Positions 34,459 through 42,806 of a DNA stretch of 42,806 bases are shown here, in pieces. The position numbers and the translations under genes were made by a program. The DNA lies in NCBI RefSeq assembly GCF_018613195.1, contig NZ_JAGGQQ010000026.1:1-42806 (forward strand). The letters run 5' to 3'. Numbering within the stretch: the first letter of the stretch is position 1; each line of letters begins with the position of its first letter. The DNA is from Bacillus sp. ISL-45 (GTDB lineage: Bacteria; Bacillota; Bacilli; Bacillales; Cytobacillaceae). The notes under the pieces are model-generated. The model saw nothing but the letters and a program-made list of their open reading frames with translations. It had not been told where the DNA came from and made no database searches.

Positions 34459-35006
34459 ATGAGCACCTTTTCCCGTATTGATAGTTACTTTGATATTACA
34501 ACTATTACCTGTAGGTGTATATAGAAATAATTAAATGACCCGAATTGGTCAAAAAATAACTATATTAGATGGGCATTTAGGATTATTTTACCTAGGCGGT
34601 ACGACTGTTAAAATGCAGCAAAGGGTGTAGAGTACCTTTATACTAGCTTATAATAAAGCTAAAACGAATGAAAATTCTGACATAACTCCGTGTTTACGGC
34701 GTTAAAGCAGTTCTTAAAGATAAATTTTACCCTCATAAAATACGCCATATTTTAGCGTTATTATTAGTAATGGCAGGAAGACCCGAAAATATTTTAGTGT
34801 ATTGCGATAAAAGCTGACTCGCGGTTATATAAAGATGGCTAATCTGGATGTAATGACAAGCACGAATAGTTTGACTTGAATAATAGCATTTTTAAGAAAT
34901 ACGTAATAATAGCTTTCCTTTAAGGGTAGGCTTTTTTTATTTTCTAATCTATCAATTGGAAATATTTGATATACTATTAGTGATAATTACTTATGGAGGA
35001 GTTGCT
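34459..35006. other. Intergenic stretch, no gene seen
   Basis: No supported ORF. It ends with a terminator-like stem (34911-34943: AGCTTTCC and GGTAGGCT around 6 nt, then TTTTTTTATTTT), so transcription entering from the left would stop before the HEPN operon. Words such as TTTACGGCGTTAAAG and TTTTAGCGTTATTA share the TAACG/GTTA composition of the operon on the right and may belong to the same imported block. Confidence 0.5.
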
Positions 35007-35693
35007 ATGAGTAAACCAGGAATCATGCAACATGGAGCTGTTAAAACGTTTTTAACTAGAGGTGCATTTAGTAGTGTATTTAAGCCGTTAATTTATAAAA
35101 AGGAAGACCACGTCCATCATGATTTTTTAAACGCCTTTTTACCGTTAATTGAAAACATAAACATGCAGGATAATAGTTTGCGATTTGTAACTTATTGGCT
35201 TTACCTTATACCGAAGGAACTATTCGAAGAAATATTTATTACCGATGAAAATGGCGAACGTTATTTAAATGCCGTTAAACATTCTGATTTAAAGAACGGT
35301 GCATTATGTTCTTATTATACGCAAGCTATGGCAGTATGGCATTTAGAGCAGTTGTTAAATAACAATGAAGAGTTGAGTAAGAATATTGGGATTACTATTA
35401 GCGATATTGAATATGTACTAATAAAGTTTTACGGTACAAAGAACCTTACATTACAGTATTTAAACGAAATTAGAGGAGAATTTGATTTATCAAAAATGAA
35501 CGTAGACCCGAGGGATTGGGGCGTACATTACGTATACAGTATTTATGATCTGCTTATTAACGATGAACAGGTAAAATACCGAGCTTTAAAAGACTGGGAT
35601 AATAACTTAGAAGAAGAGATCAATTTTATAACTTTCTTCATTCAGTTTTTTAGCGCTCAGAAGGAACAATCATTAGCGGTATTTTTCAATTAA
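35007..35693 (+). CDS. Unknown helical protein, first gene of HEPN operon
   Basis: 228 residues from ATG at 35007, after TGGAGGAG; an in-frame ATG at 34956 has no site. Predominantly helical, no motif I can name; conserved-looking words are HHDFLNAFLP, NAVKHSDLKNGALCS and DPRDWGVHYVYSIYD. It is followed after 13 bp by a small membrane protein and then the HEPN protein, so the three form an operon. Its codon use (ACG, GTA, CCG) resembles the next two genes and not the neighbours outside, which suggests the block was acquired together. Confidence 0.65.
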   Translation: MSKPGIMQHGAVKTFLTRGAFSSVFKPLIYKKEDHVHHDFLNAFLPLIENINMQDNSLRFVTYWLYLIPKELFEEIFITDENGERYLNAVKHSDLKNGALCSYYTQAMAVWHLEQLLNNNEELSKNIGITISDIEYVLIKFYGTKNLTLQYLNEIRGEFDLSKMNVDPRDWGVHYVYSIYDLLINDEQVKYRALKDWDNNLEEEINFITFFIQFFSAQKEQSLAVFFN

Positions 35694-35706
35694 CGGGGGT
35701 AGAGTT

Positions 35707-36114
35707 ATGACCAGGAAACAAAAAGCAACGTATTGGATGCTAGCTATTAACACCGTATTAGTTAACGTAATATTCTTCGCCTATTTCTATAAAGAGCCGT
35801 TACTATCATTGGATACATTATGGGCGATATTACTCGCAACGGGCTTTACCGCATTTGGGCATTTCTGTTTATTACAAGAACACGTATTTTTACAACACTT
35901 TATTCCGAGTAAAGAGCCGATGTTACATAGAATTGAAACGCCTGCATTTATGGACAGCGAACTATTTTATTATGACACCGATGGAACTATACGCTTAGGT
36001 GAAGATGCACCGCCAGAGCTAGTGAAAGAAGTTAACGATTATATAAAGAGTTATAACGTTTGGCTAGCAGAATGGCATCGGAATAATTATAAAGGAGGGA
36101 AGTTTGTTGGGTAA
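35707..36114 (+). CDS. Two-TM membrane protein, second gene of HEPN operon
   Basis: 135 residues. Two hydrophobic helices (residues 10-28 and 38-58), then a cytoplasmic-like tail with ETPAFMDSELFYYDTDGTIRLG. Ribosome binding site GGGGGTAGAG. It overlaps the next gene by 11 bp, so translation is coupled. A role as membrane anchor or effector partner for the HEPN protein is a guess from gene order. Confidence 0.65.
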   Translation: MTRKQKATYWMLAINTVLVNVIFFAYFYKEPLLSLDTLWAILLATGFTAFGHFCLLQEHVFLQHFIPSKEPMLHRIETPAFMDSELFYYDTDGTIRLGEDAPPELVKEVNDYIKSYNVWLAEWHRNNYKGGKFVG

Positions 36115-37465
36115 AAAGAATCCCCAAAATAAGAAAAAGAAGAAACAAACTAAAAAGAAAATTAAAGATAATTATAGTTTTAAAGAAATGGATACAACGG
36201 TTGAAGGGTTTACGGATATGCAATCATTGTATACGGTATCTAAACAATTAGGGTATAGGAATCAACAACTTGATGAGGCTTTTAAACAATTCGATGAGGC
36301 AAAAAGAAAGTATAAAACATATAAAATCGTACCCGATAGGTTCAATGATTTCTTCGCCAAAAAGGGTTGGATAGCTTATGAATCGTTAAGTTTTGACTTA
36401 ATGGAGAACTGCGTAAAACTTGCCGAAGCAGGTAAGCCTAAAGAAGCCGAAGAAGCCCTTATTGAACATTTTACTGATAGAGAACGAATCTCATTTTTAA
36501 TTATACGGCTTAAAAATGTAAAAGAGTTTAGGTCGCGTACACCTTTATTATTAAACGCCTTAGAGGACCATTTTAACGGTAGGTATCACGCAAGCGTACC
36601 GTTATTTTTAATGTTAATAGATGGCTTTGTTAACGACGTAGAACAAATTGGTTTCTTTGCGGATAAAGTGAAGCTAGACGTTTGGGATACGATTGCAGCT
36701 CATAGTAGCGGTTTAGTTGCAATACAAAAAATCTTTAATAAAAGCCGAAGGAAAACTACGAATGAGGAGATAAGTTTACCGTATAGAAACGGCATACTCC
36801 ATGGCAGGGATTTAGGCTATGCTAACGTACAAGTATCTGTAAAGACGTTATCTACCTTACTAGCGCTAGGGGATTGGGCTATCGAAATAAATAAGGGCAA
36901 AAAGGACGTTGATAAAGAATATGTACCACCAACACCCGAAAAAACGATAGAACAGATCGCAAGTAGCCTAGAAGGATTAACACAAAATCAACGGCAAAAG
37001 GAATATTTACAAATATGGAAACCTAGGGATATAACCGTTGGTGAAGATATACCAGAAAAAGGGGATTTAAGTGACTACGAAGATGGTATGCCAGAAAGAG
37101 CAGTAATGCAATTATTTGATTATATAACGGTAAGAAACTACGGTAAATTAGCGATGATGCTTGAACTTAATAGGAAATACAATTCTGTTAAGAAAATGGC
37201 AGGCAACCTACGTGAAGTATTTGAAGGTAAAAAGTTAGTTGATTACAAGCTAGTTAATGTTTATGATAATGCCTCTGCCGTTAGCGAAATAGAAACAGAG
37301 TTAATATTTGAACGCGAAGAAGATGGCAAACAAGTAACGGATCACCGGACGTTTAGACTTGTGTATCAAGACGAAGATAACAATCCGATTCCCCGTGGAT
37401 TTAAACAAGCGGAATGGAAGGTTGCGTTTGATTTCCATAATATTGAATACATTAACTTTCTGTAA
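36104..37465 (+). CDS. Large protein with HEPN RNase motif, third gene of operon
   Basis: 453 residues from TTG at 36104 with AGGAGGG upstream. Residues 7-21 are a Lys-rich tail. The helical core (about 145-235) has ALEDHFNGRYHASVPLFLML and ends with YRNGILHGRD, where R228-N229-x3-H233 is the canonical Rx4H motif of HEPN ribonucleases. The C-terminal 120 residues look like a separate alpha/beta domain (LVNVYDNASAVSEIETELIF). HEPN enzymes serve in toxin-antitoxin and antiphage systems. I find no named family for the whole protein. The operon with the two upstream genes is a candidate defence module. Confidence 0.75.
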   Translation: MLGKKNPQNKKKKKQTKKKIKDNYSFKEMDTTVEGFTDMQSLYTVSKQLGYRNQQLDEAFKQFDEAKRKYKTYKIVPDRFNDFFAKKGWIAYESLSFDLMENCVKLAEAGKPKEAEEALIEHFTDRERISFLIIRLKNVKEFRSRTPLLLNALEDHFNGRYHASVPLFLMLIDGFVNDVEQIGFFADKVKLDVWDTIAAHSSGLVAIQKIFNKSRRKTTNEEISLPYRNGILHGRDLGYANVQVSVKTLSTLLALGDWAIEINKGKKDVDKEYVPPTPEKTIEQIASSLEGLTQNQRQKEYLQIWKPRDITVGEDIPEKGDLSDYEDGMPERAVMQLFDYITVRNYGKLAMMLELNRKYNSVKKMAGNLREVFEGKKLVDYKLVNVYDNASAVSEIETELIFEREEDGKQVTDHRTFRLVYQDEDNNPIPRGFKQAEWKVAFDFHNIEYINFL

Positions 37466-37901
37466 TTTCGGGGGTAGAGATATTAAGCGGGTAAAGCACC
37501 TTTTTTGCCGTATAATAGCGTTTTTATTTGAGTGTAATTTACGAGTTCAAATTACGTTGTTAAAAGCTGAGAACTTTGTATTATCAACGGATGTCACAGC
37601 ATATGTAACGTTATAATTAACGGCTTATGTAACTGTTAATGTTAGCGCTATAGTAAGTATATAGGAGTTAAAAATATACTATAGTATTGCGAATGGCTTA
37701 CGTAGTTGGTTGTGTAATGATTAACGTTTAATAGCAAAACGCTTTCGATGTGCATTAGGCGCGCCAAGTACATGGGGGATGCCATAGAGATATGTATGAA
37801 GGTGGGCTATCTCATCTCAGTGCCTAGCTAGTCAAATTAGCTTGAGGATCTTACTTGAAAAAATACAATCCAGCTTTTTAAATTATTGTGAGGGAAAAGT
37901 T
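37466..37901. other. Intergenic stretch with no gene
   Basis: No supported ORF. There are repeated TAACG/GTTA words (e.g. TATGTAACGTTATAATTAAC) and a GGCGCGCC site near 37758. It separates the HEPN operon from the broken lipoprotein gene. Confidence 0.5.
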
Positions 37902-39086
37902 GTGAAAAAAATCTTAGTTATTTGTACATTTGTAATTATTTCTCTATTGGGATGTAGTACGGAAAAACAATCAACTTTAGATAAGTTTTCAAACTATAAT
38001 TTACTAAATTATTTACCTTCTAATCCGGGGACTATACGAGAGTATATAACATATGGCACTGAAATGGAAGGTGGAATGATTTCTAGGGATTAACTAAAAG
38101 AGATTATTCAAAATGGGAGCGCAACAGATGGAACACCTATTTTTATTTATGATTTTTATCATTCATTGTTTTTTACAAAAGATCCTTCACAAGTAATTGA
38201 ACAAAAAAGAGTTGTAGAAGCCAGTGAAAATGCGATATTTGAATCTATTCCAGCAGAGAGTGCGATATTAAAGAAACAATTGAAGTGGAATCGTGATGAT
38301 GAATCAGAAATTCAATTGGTAAATGTGAATGTTGATTTGTCTACGAAAATTGGTGAATTCTCCAATTGTATTGAGGTTATACAAATTTTTACATATGAAT
38401 CTATGAAAGGCTTCCTACAAAAGAAATATTACTGTCCCAAAGTAGGCGAAGTATTATCTTATTATAAAACACCTAAATCTAAGGATTTTAAGATATATTC
38501 AGAGTTACTTTATATTGCGAGTCCGGGAGATCCAGAGTTAGGAAAGAAATATTTTTCTGAAAAATCCGAAACCTCTAACGATGAAGATCAGAAAGATGAA
38601 GTTGGTGGCGAAAACCGAAAAGATACTCATCCAGAAGAGTATGGAGAAAATTATTCAACAAGTCACATAGGGGATGCAGTGTCAGGTCCACTTCCAGATT
38701 CAACTGGAAAGGTTTCAACATTGAGTATTGATGAGTATAAGAAGGCTGTTAATTAAACAGTTGAAATAAAAGACCCCGTGTTAGTAGAACCTGAGGATAG
38801 ATATTTTGGATCGGATCATTACATTATGTTTTTGAACGGGCCAACAATTTTAGTCGATGAAAACAACAATATTAAAGAAATTATATATAGTAGAATTGCT
38901 GATGAAGAAGCATTTATTATAACTCAAAAACTTATTTTGGGATTAGATCCAACTATATCTATAGATTATGTGAACGATAAAATTTTATTTTCAGGAAAAG
39001 AAGATACAACTCATTCTGTAGGTGAATTTGAAATAGGAATACAATTTGATGAACGTGGATTCAATTTATTTGCGGTAGTTAAATAG
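37902..39086 (+). pseudogene. Lipoprotein gene with two in-frame TAA codons
   Basis: One continuous frame of about 395 codons is interrupted only by TAA at 38091 and TAA at 38754. GTG start at 37902 follows GAGGGAAAAG. The signal peptide KKILVICTFVIISLLGC has a lipobox (LLGC). The mature part has beta-rich text (FSNCIEVIQIFTYESMKGFL), a Lys/Glu linker SEKSETSNDEDQKDEVGG and a final domain (YFGSDHYIMFLNGPTILVDE). There are no frameshifts, so the damage is two point changes or assembly errors. No family recognised. Confidence 0.75.
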
Positions 39087-39127
39087 TCGATGTCAAGTCA
39101 CAAGCCATATATAGAGGAGGAAAACTA

Positions 39128-40462
39128 TTGGGAAGAGGGAATATAAAGTATATAAATTCTAAAAGAGGGTTTGGTTTTATTGGAAATGAAAATAATGATG
39201 TGTATTTTCGTTTAACAGATATTTTGTCCTTAAATGAAGGGAAATTCGAAGTTGGAGATTTAGTTGAATATGAAGTAAAAAAGAGTTCAAAAGGGTTAAT
39301 GACGAAAAATATAAGATTAATTGAAAAAGCCATTACTTATGAATTTAGAACAAATATAAGCGATCTGAAAGAATTATGGAATCAATCACTAAAGAGTACC
39401 ATTAAAGACTTACAGAATTCTGATCACAGCATCATAGTGTCAACCTATTCATCTCAATGGCTTATCCACTATGAATTAAATCCATATCAATATAGTGTAT
39501 ACCATCGCCATTGGGGCAATAAAAAATTTCACAAACAACATACTCCATTGTATTCAGAAAGCAAGTTTTTAACATTAACAACTGAGGGAGATTTATATTT
39601 AAATTTTCAATATATTACTAGCCACGACGCTGTAAGAATTCTTGAAAGTTTTGAAATCCTAATTGTGTCTGTAGATTATATAAATGCTGAACGAGTGGCT
39701 TTACTTAGATCAGAATTATATGGTTCCAAATTGCCTTATGATAAACATGATATCTTCCCGAAAAAAAGTGATCTCCTAGAAAGGATTAAAAATAACGGTC
39801 AGAAGGAATGGGAGGAAGCACCAAAGTGGGTCGTTAACAAACAGACTATTAAACCAATATGGACACAAAAACTTAAACCGTATTTGGATGCAACTATTTT
39901 TGACGAATTTGTTTTGGTGATGAATACCAAAAACAGACAATGGATATTAGAAGTAAGGAATGAGCAAGATTTTAAAAATTATAAGTTATCGGAAAAATTT
40001 TGGGGACCGACCAAATTCTCAAAGGAAGAAATTCTAAAACAATCAATTTGTGAAGAAAAAACCTATAACTTTGTTTTAGATGTGGTTCGATACATTCAAC
40101 GTAAGGAAGCTGACTATGAAGGACTATGCGAAATTCGATTAATGCCCGACGCCCATTTCATCCCTTTCGGAAAATATCTTTATAATAATATTCAGGCCAT
40201 AGATGATGTTCCTCCACCGGATTCGGAAAAGGTTGTTATTCTTTCAACGTTTGTTACAAGTCAAAGTTTACTTGTAAGTTTTTTTCGTGAGATAAGTATA
40301 TATAAGGAAATATCGAATAAGGAAATAAGACGTATGCTTATGGACGATAAAAGAAAAAATAGCCTAGCGTTAAGAAGTTTGGTAAAAACCTATATTAGTA
40401 AAAACCTAAATACAGATGTAGTAGGAGAAACTATTCGTTATTATGCAAATTTATTAAAATAA
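39128..40462 (+). CDS. Cold-shock-domain fusion protein, unknown C-terminal domain
   Basis: 444 residues. Residues 1-68 form a cold-shock (OB-fold) domain: GNIKYINSKRGFGFIG, DVYFRLTDI and GDLVEYEVKK, with the aromatic RNA-binding residues kept. The next 370 residues match nothing I can name; marked segments are IIVSTYSSQWLIHYELN, FYLN-like strands and MPDAHFIPFGKYLYNNIQA. TTG start follows GAGGAGGAAAAC. Cold-shock domains bind single-stranded nucleic acid, so the protein may sense or target RNA. It stands between the lipoprotein pseudogene and the third resolvase in accessory DNA. Confidence 0.78.
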   Translation: MGRGNIKYINSKRGFGFIGNENNDVYFRLTDILSLNEGKFEVGDLVEYEVKKSSKGLMTKNIRLIEKAITYEFRTNISDLKELWNQSLKSTIKDLQNSDHSIIVSTYSSQWLIHYELNPYQYSVYHRHWGNKKFHKQHTPLYSESKFLTLTTEGDLYLNFQYITSHDAVRILESFEILIVSVDYINAERVALLRSELYGSKLPYDKHDIFPKKSDLLERIKNNGQKEWEEAPKWVVNKQTIKPIWTQKLKPYLDATIFDEFVLVMNTKNRQWILEVRNEQDFKNYKLSEKFWGPTKFSKEEILKQSICEEKTYNFVLDVVRYIQRKEADYEGLCEIRLMPDAHFIPFGKYLYNNIQAIDDVPPPDSEKVVILSTFVTSQSLLVSFFREISIYKEISNKEIRRMLMDDKRKNSLALRSLVKTYISKNLNTDVVGETIRYYANLLK

Positions 40463-40625
40463 TAACTTACATAAAGTTAGAACTGTTTTTAAATCATCCT
40501 TAAAGGTAAACAAGGCCGACTACTGTCATCAAGTACTTCAATTCTTTTTGTTAATATTTAACTTCCTGAAGTTCAAAGCCCTTCTCTACCTGGAGAGGGT
40601 AGATGTTTACCGACAGAAGATTTAA

Positions 40626-40657
40626 GGTTACCTTTTCGGGTAGCACTTTTTTTGTCT
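40626..40657 (+). terminator. Terminator-like hairpin before the third resolvase
   Basis: GGTTACC and GGGTAGC around TTTTC, then CACTTTTTTTG. A second small hairpin, TCTACC-TGGAGA-GGGTAGA, precedes it at 40586. The remaining intergenic DNA (40463-40789) has no gene. Confidence 0.55.
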
Positions 40658-40714
40658 AAAAGTTGTAAGTTTTGTACAGGAATAAAAATCACTGATTTTT
40701 AATGGATACTACCT

Positions 40715-40744
40715 TTGAAAATAGTCTAAAAGATAGTATATAAT
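40715..40744 (+). promoter_or_regulatory. Promoter of the third resolvase
   Basis: TTGAAA and TATAAT with an 18-bp spacer, 45 bp before the start codon. AAAATCACTGATTTTT just upstream is an inverted repeat that could be a recombinase binding site. Confidence 0.65.
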
Positions 40745-40789
40745 TGATATGCAGAAAGATATATATCTTTTGGATGGAGAGTGTTGAAG

Positions 40790-41389
40790 ATGGGTGAACT
40801 TATTGGATATGCAAGGGTAAGTACATCGGAGCAGGATTATGCTTTACAAGTAGAACATCTAGAGATTAATGGTTGTACTAAAATCTTCTACGAAAAGAAA
40901 AGTGGAAAGGACACTGGAAGACCAGAACTGAAAAAGGCGCTGGAATATTTGCGAGAAGGAGATAAGCTAGTCGTTTATAAGATTGATCGATTAGCGAGAT
41001 CCACAAGAGATTTACAGAACATTGTACATGACTTGCAAGAAAAAGGCATTGGTGTTGCTTTCATAAAAGAACAAATTGACTTTTCAACCGCTGCTGGCAA
41101 GCTAATGTTTACCATGTTAGGTGCTATTGCAGAATTTGAACGGGATTTAATTAATGAACGGACCAGAGAGGGTAGGGAAAGAGCTAAGAAGCTAGGAAAG
41201 CATCTAGGAAGAAAAGGGCAGGACACTAAAGAGATTCGAAGAGCGTTGAAGCTGTTTGCGAACCGTGAAATAAATGGGCTAAGCGTGAATGATATTGTTA
41301 AGCAGACAGGTGTACCACGTTCAACAATTTATGCCAAAGCAAAAGAGATTAATGATAAGGAAATGAGACCGTATGCTTGGGGCCATTGA
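40790..41389 (+). CDS. Serine recombinase (resolvase/invertase type)
   Basis: 199 residues. LIGYARVSTSEQDYALQ with catalytic Ser near residue 11, KIDRLARSTRDLQ, TAAGKLMFTMLGAIAEFERDLI and RTREGRERAKKLGKHLGRKG, then a C-terminal HTH (LSVNDIVKQTGVPRSTIYAK). The ATG at 40790 follows GGAGAG with an 8-nt spacer. It differs clearly from the resolvase at 28708, so the two were acquired separately. The inverted repeats upstream are its likely sites. Confidence 0.95.
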   Translation: MGELIGYARVSTSEQDYALQVEHLEINGCTKIFYEKKSGKDTGRPELKKALEYLREGDKLVVYKIDRLARSTRDLQNIVHDLQEKGIGVAFIKEQIDFSTAAGKLMFTMLGAIAEFERDLINERTREGRERAKKLGKHLGRKGQDTKEIRRALKLFANREINGLSVNDIVKQTGVPRSTIYAKAKEINDKEMRPYAWGH

Positions 41390-41398
41390 ACGGGGGGG

Positions 41399-41452
41399 GT
41401 GACGCTGGATCCAACGGTAAATATGGCTGATATTATTGCTTTATTTGATTAA
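41399..41452 (+). CDS. Possible 17-residue peptide after the resolvase
   Basis: A GTG start in GGGGGGGGTG opens MTLDPTVNMADIIALFD and then TAA. The G-run sits too close to be an ideal ribosome binding site. Could be a chance frame. Confidence 0.2.
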   Translation: MTLDPTVNMADIIALFD

Positions 41453-41562
41453 TGAGATGATAAGTATATAAGGTACTTTGTATGACAGAAAAGCAGAATT
41501 AAATTCAACTATTTTTTGTCACTTCTATTAAAAAGAATTTTTGACAAAGAGGGGTAATAATT

Positions 41563-41820
41563 ATGGATATGTGTACATTCTGTGATAAAGATAAGGAGGA
41601 CTATCAATATACAGTAAGTAATGAAATTATATGTGAAGAATGTGTAGAAGAAAATGCTTTTAAACACTGCTTACGATGTCACCAAGTATTAGATGAAGAT
41701 ATTTATGGTGAGGGTTTTTGTGAAGGATGTTGGGATTTTGTCGATACACCTGAATGGATGGAAGATCATGGCGGTGAAGAAGAATATATGGATTCCTACG
41801 ACCCTGACATAGAAGAGTAA
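41563..41820 (+). CDS. CxxC-rich zinc-binding protein
   Basis: 85 residues with four CxxC pairs: MCTFCDKD, ICEECVEE, HCLRCHQV and FCEGCWDF, enough for two zinc sites, and a strongly acidic tail. Ribosome binding site GAGGGG. It resembles the smaller zinc-ribbon protein at 13946, also on the element. Probably a small regulator or protein-interaction domain; function unknown. Confidence 0.7.
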   Translation: MDMCTFCDKDKEDYQYTVSNEIICEECVEENAFKHCLRCHQVLDEDIYGEGFCEGCWDFVDTPEWMEDHGGEEEYMDSYDPDIEE

Positions 41821-42314
41821 AAAATTTTAAGTATAAAATAGGTGGGAAATGACATGACGATAGGTAATGCACTCCCGGATTTTAAGGATACTGCAGGATC
41901 ATTCACAGCCAAAGGGTTAATAAAAACTTATTAAGATTTATGAATGGAAACTAGTATGAAAGGGTAGACTAAGTCTTTTTAATGGTACTACACATGTAAA
42001 GACCTACTATTCTCAAAATATAGAGAGTCTTTGGGTTCGAGCAAAGAATAGCCGTTCAACCTGAAAGTAAGAGAACGTTAAGGAAAAGCAAAACATACAA
42101 ACATTTATATAAAATAAAAACTTTGATTAATACATTTTCAGATAGAACTAAATTAACAGTAACAAGCAAACCAAACTCGCATTATGTTTAGAAAATGACA
42201 GCAATCCTTTTTTAAAAGTTTACCCAGATAGTTAGACACACTCTAACGATTCTAGGTGTAATTTTATATTGACATATACCCCGCAAAAAATTAGGAATAA
42301 AAAAATAGTTAGAT
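41821..42314. other. Intergenic stretch with short frames only
   Basis: Only very short frames are seen, for example MTIGNALPDFKDTAGSFTAK from 41854. None shows a domain. It looks like degraded accessory DNA between the zinc-binding protein and the transposase fragment. Confidence 0.45.
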
Positions 42315-42342
42315 GCCGATCCATCTGGAATCGGCTTTTTGA
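42315..42342 (+). terminator. Intrinsic terminator
   Basis: GCCGAT and ATCGGC with a 9-nt loop and CTTTTTG. It is the counterpart of the terminator at 33305 and begins repeat copy B. Confidence 0.75.
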
Positions 42343-42380
42343 TTTTCGTGTAAAATGAAGTGGACATAACTCAAAGTTTG
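42329..42380. repeat. Direct repeat copy B
   Basis: Matches copy A (33324) over about 50 bp with mismatches: AATCGGCTTTTTGA..., TAAAATGAAGTGGACATAACTC. The two copies bracket about 9 kb that includes the RadC-like gene, the HEPN operon and the third resolvase. Confidence 0.55.
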
Positions 42381-42411
42381 AAACTTCTTTACCTTACAAG
42401 GCAAAAACGAC

Positions 42412-42543
42412 ATGTGTAGAGATGTATTTTATTCGGCAGTTAATCAAGAAATGATTAATGACTTTTTTGTTGAATTCCTTATTAAACAAAACCAGCTAAT
42501 AGTTTGTCAATATTTTTCATTAAATTTTAAAATTCAACCGTGA
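42412..42543 (+). CDS. Possible 43-residue ORF
   Basis: ATG at 42412 to TGA at 42543 reads MCRDVFYSAVNQEMINDFFV and continues FLIKQNQLIVCQYFSLN. There is no clear ribosome binding site. It could be a remnant of a longer gene. Low support. Confidence 0.2.
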   Translation: MCRDVFYSAVNQEMINDFFVEFLIKQNQLIVCQYFSLNFKIQP

Positions 42544-42623
42544 TATACTAAAAAAGGGTATACCAAATAATTTTCTTATTCTCTGAACTGGAAGGTTTTT
42601 CGTTATTTAGTTAGATGTTGTTT

Positions 42624-42806
42624 CTAAGTTATATCTTGGAAAGTGGTTCTGTTTTTTAATAGGGCAAAAATCCAATGTAAAAGCTTATTTACACAAGCAA
42701 TAACTGCTACCTTAAATGGCTTTCCTTCTTCACGCTTCTTGTCGTAAAACTCACGCATACGTTTGTTGCGAGGAATGATTTCATCCGTGGTTTTCTGTTT
42801 GCGACA
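42624..42806 (-). mobile_element. IS110-family transposase, C-terminal end (cut by window edge)
   Basis: 60 codons of the C-terminus are visible; the gene starts beyond 42806. The text NKRMREFYDKKREEGKPFKV, then AVIACVNKLLHWIFALLKNR and TAG, is the characteristic end of IS110/IS116/IS902 transposases, after the catalytic Ser domain. These DEDD enzymes use a bridge RNA made from the element's non-coding end; in IS110 that RNA lies upstream of the gene, so it would be outside the window. The DNA left of the stop is therefore the element's 3' side. Confidence 0.85.

Overview
The window looks like a low-GC, endospore-forming Firmicute of the Bacillaceae type. The evidence is strong AGGAGG ribosome binding sites, frequent TTG/GTG starts, a Spo0E-family phosphatase, an AbrB-like regulator and a YneK/DUF2621-like protein. 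The first 3.2 kb read as ordinary chromosome: a 52-bp tandem repeat array, a NERD-domain protein, small membrane proteins and a P-loop NTPase. They end at a tRNA gene with a long variable arm and a UCA anticodon, a selenocysteine tRNA (3261-3357).

Just past the 3' end of that tRNA lies a tyrosine integrase on the minus strand, the classic layout of an element integrated into a tRNA gene. From here the DNA is visibly richer in A+T. The integrase is the last gene of a minus-strand module: small HTH protein, PrimPol with CHC2-type zinc finger, superfamily-3-like ATPase, excisionase-like protein, integrase. The module is preceded by a promoter, an 11-codon leader ORF and an intrinsic terminator, which suggests attenuation. 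A sce7726 / beta-family pair follows, the beta gene carrying a frameshift just after its start. Next come a promoter-to-terminator ncRNA candidate, a replication-relaxation family protein and a TubZ/FtsZ-like GTPase, then several tiny genes, a Spo0E-like protein and a zinc-ribbon protein. The first ~13 kb of the island thus look like a replicon-like integrative element. I could not find its right attachment site.

The middle (15.9-24.1 kb) is a signalling cluster. It holds a frameshifted EAL-domain gene; a tight operon of STAS protein, PP2C phosphatase, DUF342/FapA protein and second STAS protein; then a c-di-GMP-I riboswitch with terminator. The riboswitch stands before a 28-residue peptide gene with an almost perfect ribosome binding site, a DUF5317 membrane protein and a membrane protein that joins an HD-GYP domain to an RsbT-like ATPase domain. 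The cluster could connect c-di-GMP to partner switching and is one of the most interesting parts of the window. It is followed by a mostly decayed set of polymorphic-toxin immunity genes (YezG-like intact; CbrC-like and Imm49-like broken).

The right third (26.8-42.8 kb) is accessory DNA. It contains an AbrB-like protein, a tyrosine recombinase remnant, three serine recombinases (one dead), an HNH-like protein with NUMOD-type repeats, a membrane Mrr-like nuclease and a cluster of unknown genes. Further right are a short RadC/JAB protein, a three-gene operon whose last product has a HEPN RNase motif (candidate defence system), a lipoprotein gene broken by two in-frame TAA codons, a cold-shock-domain fusion protein, a CxxC-rich protein and the 3' end of an IS110-family transposase at the edge. 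No rRNA and no CRISPR array were seen.
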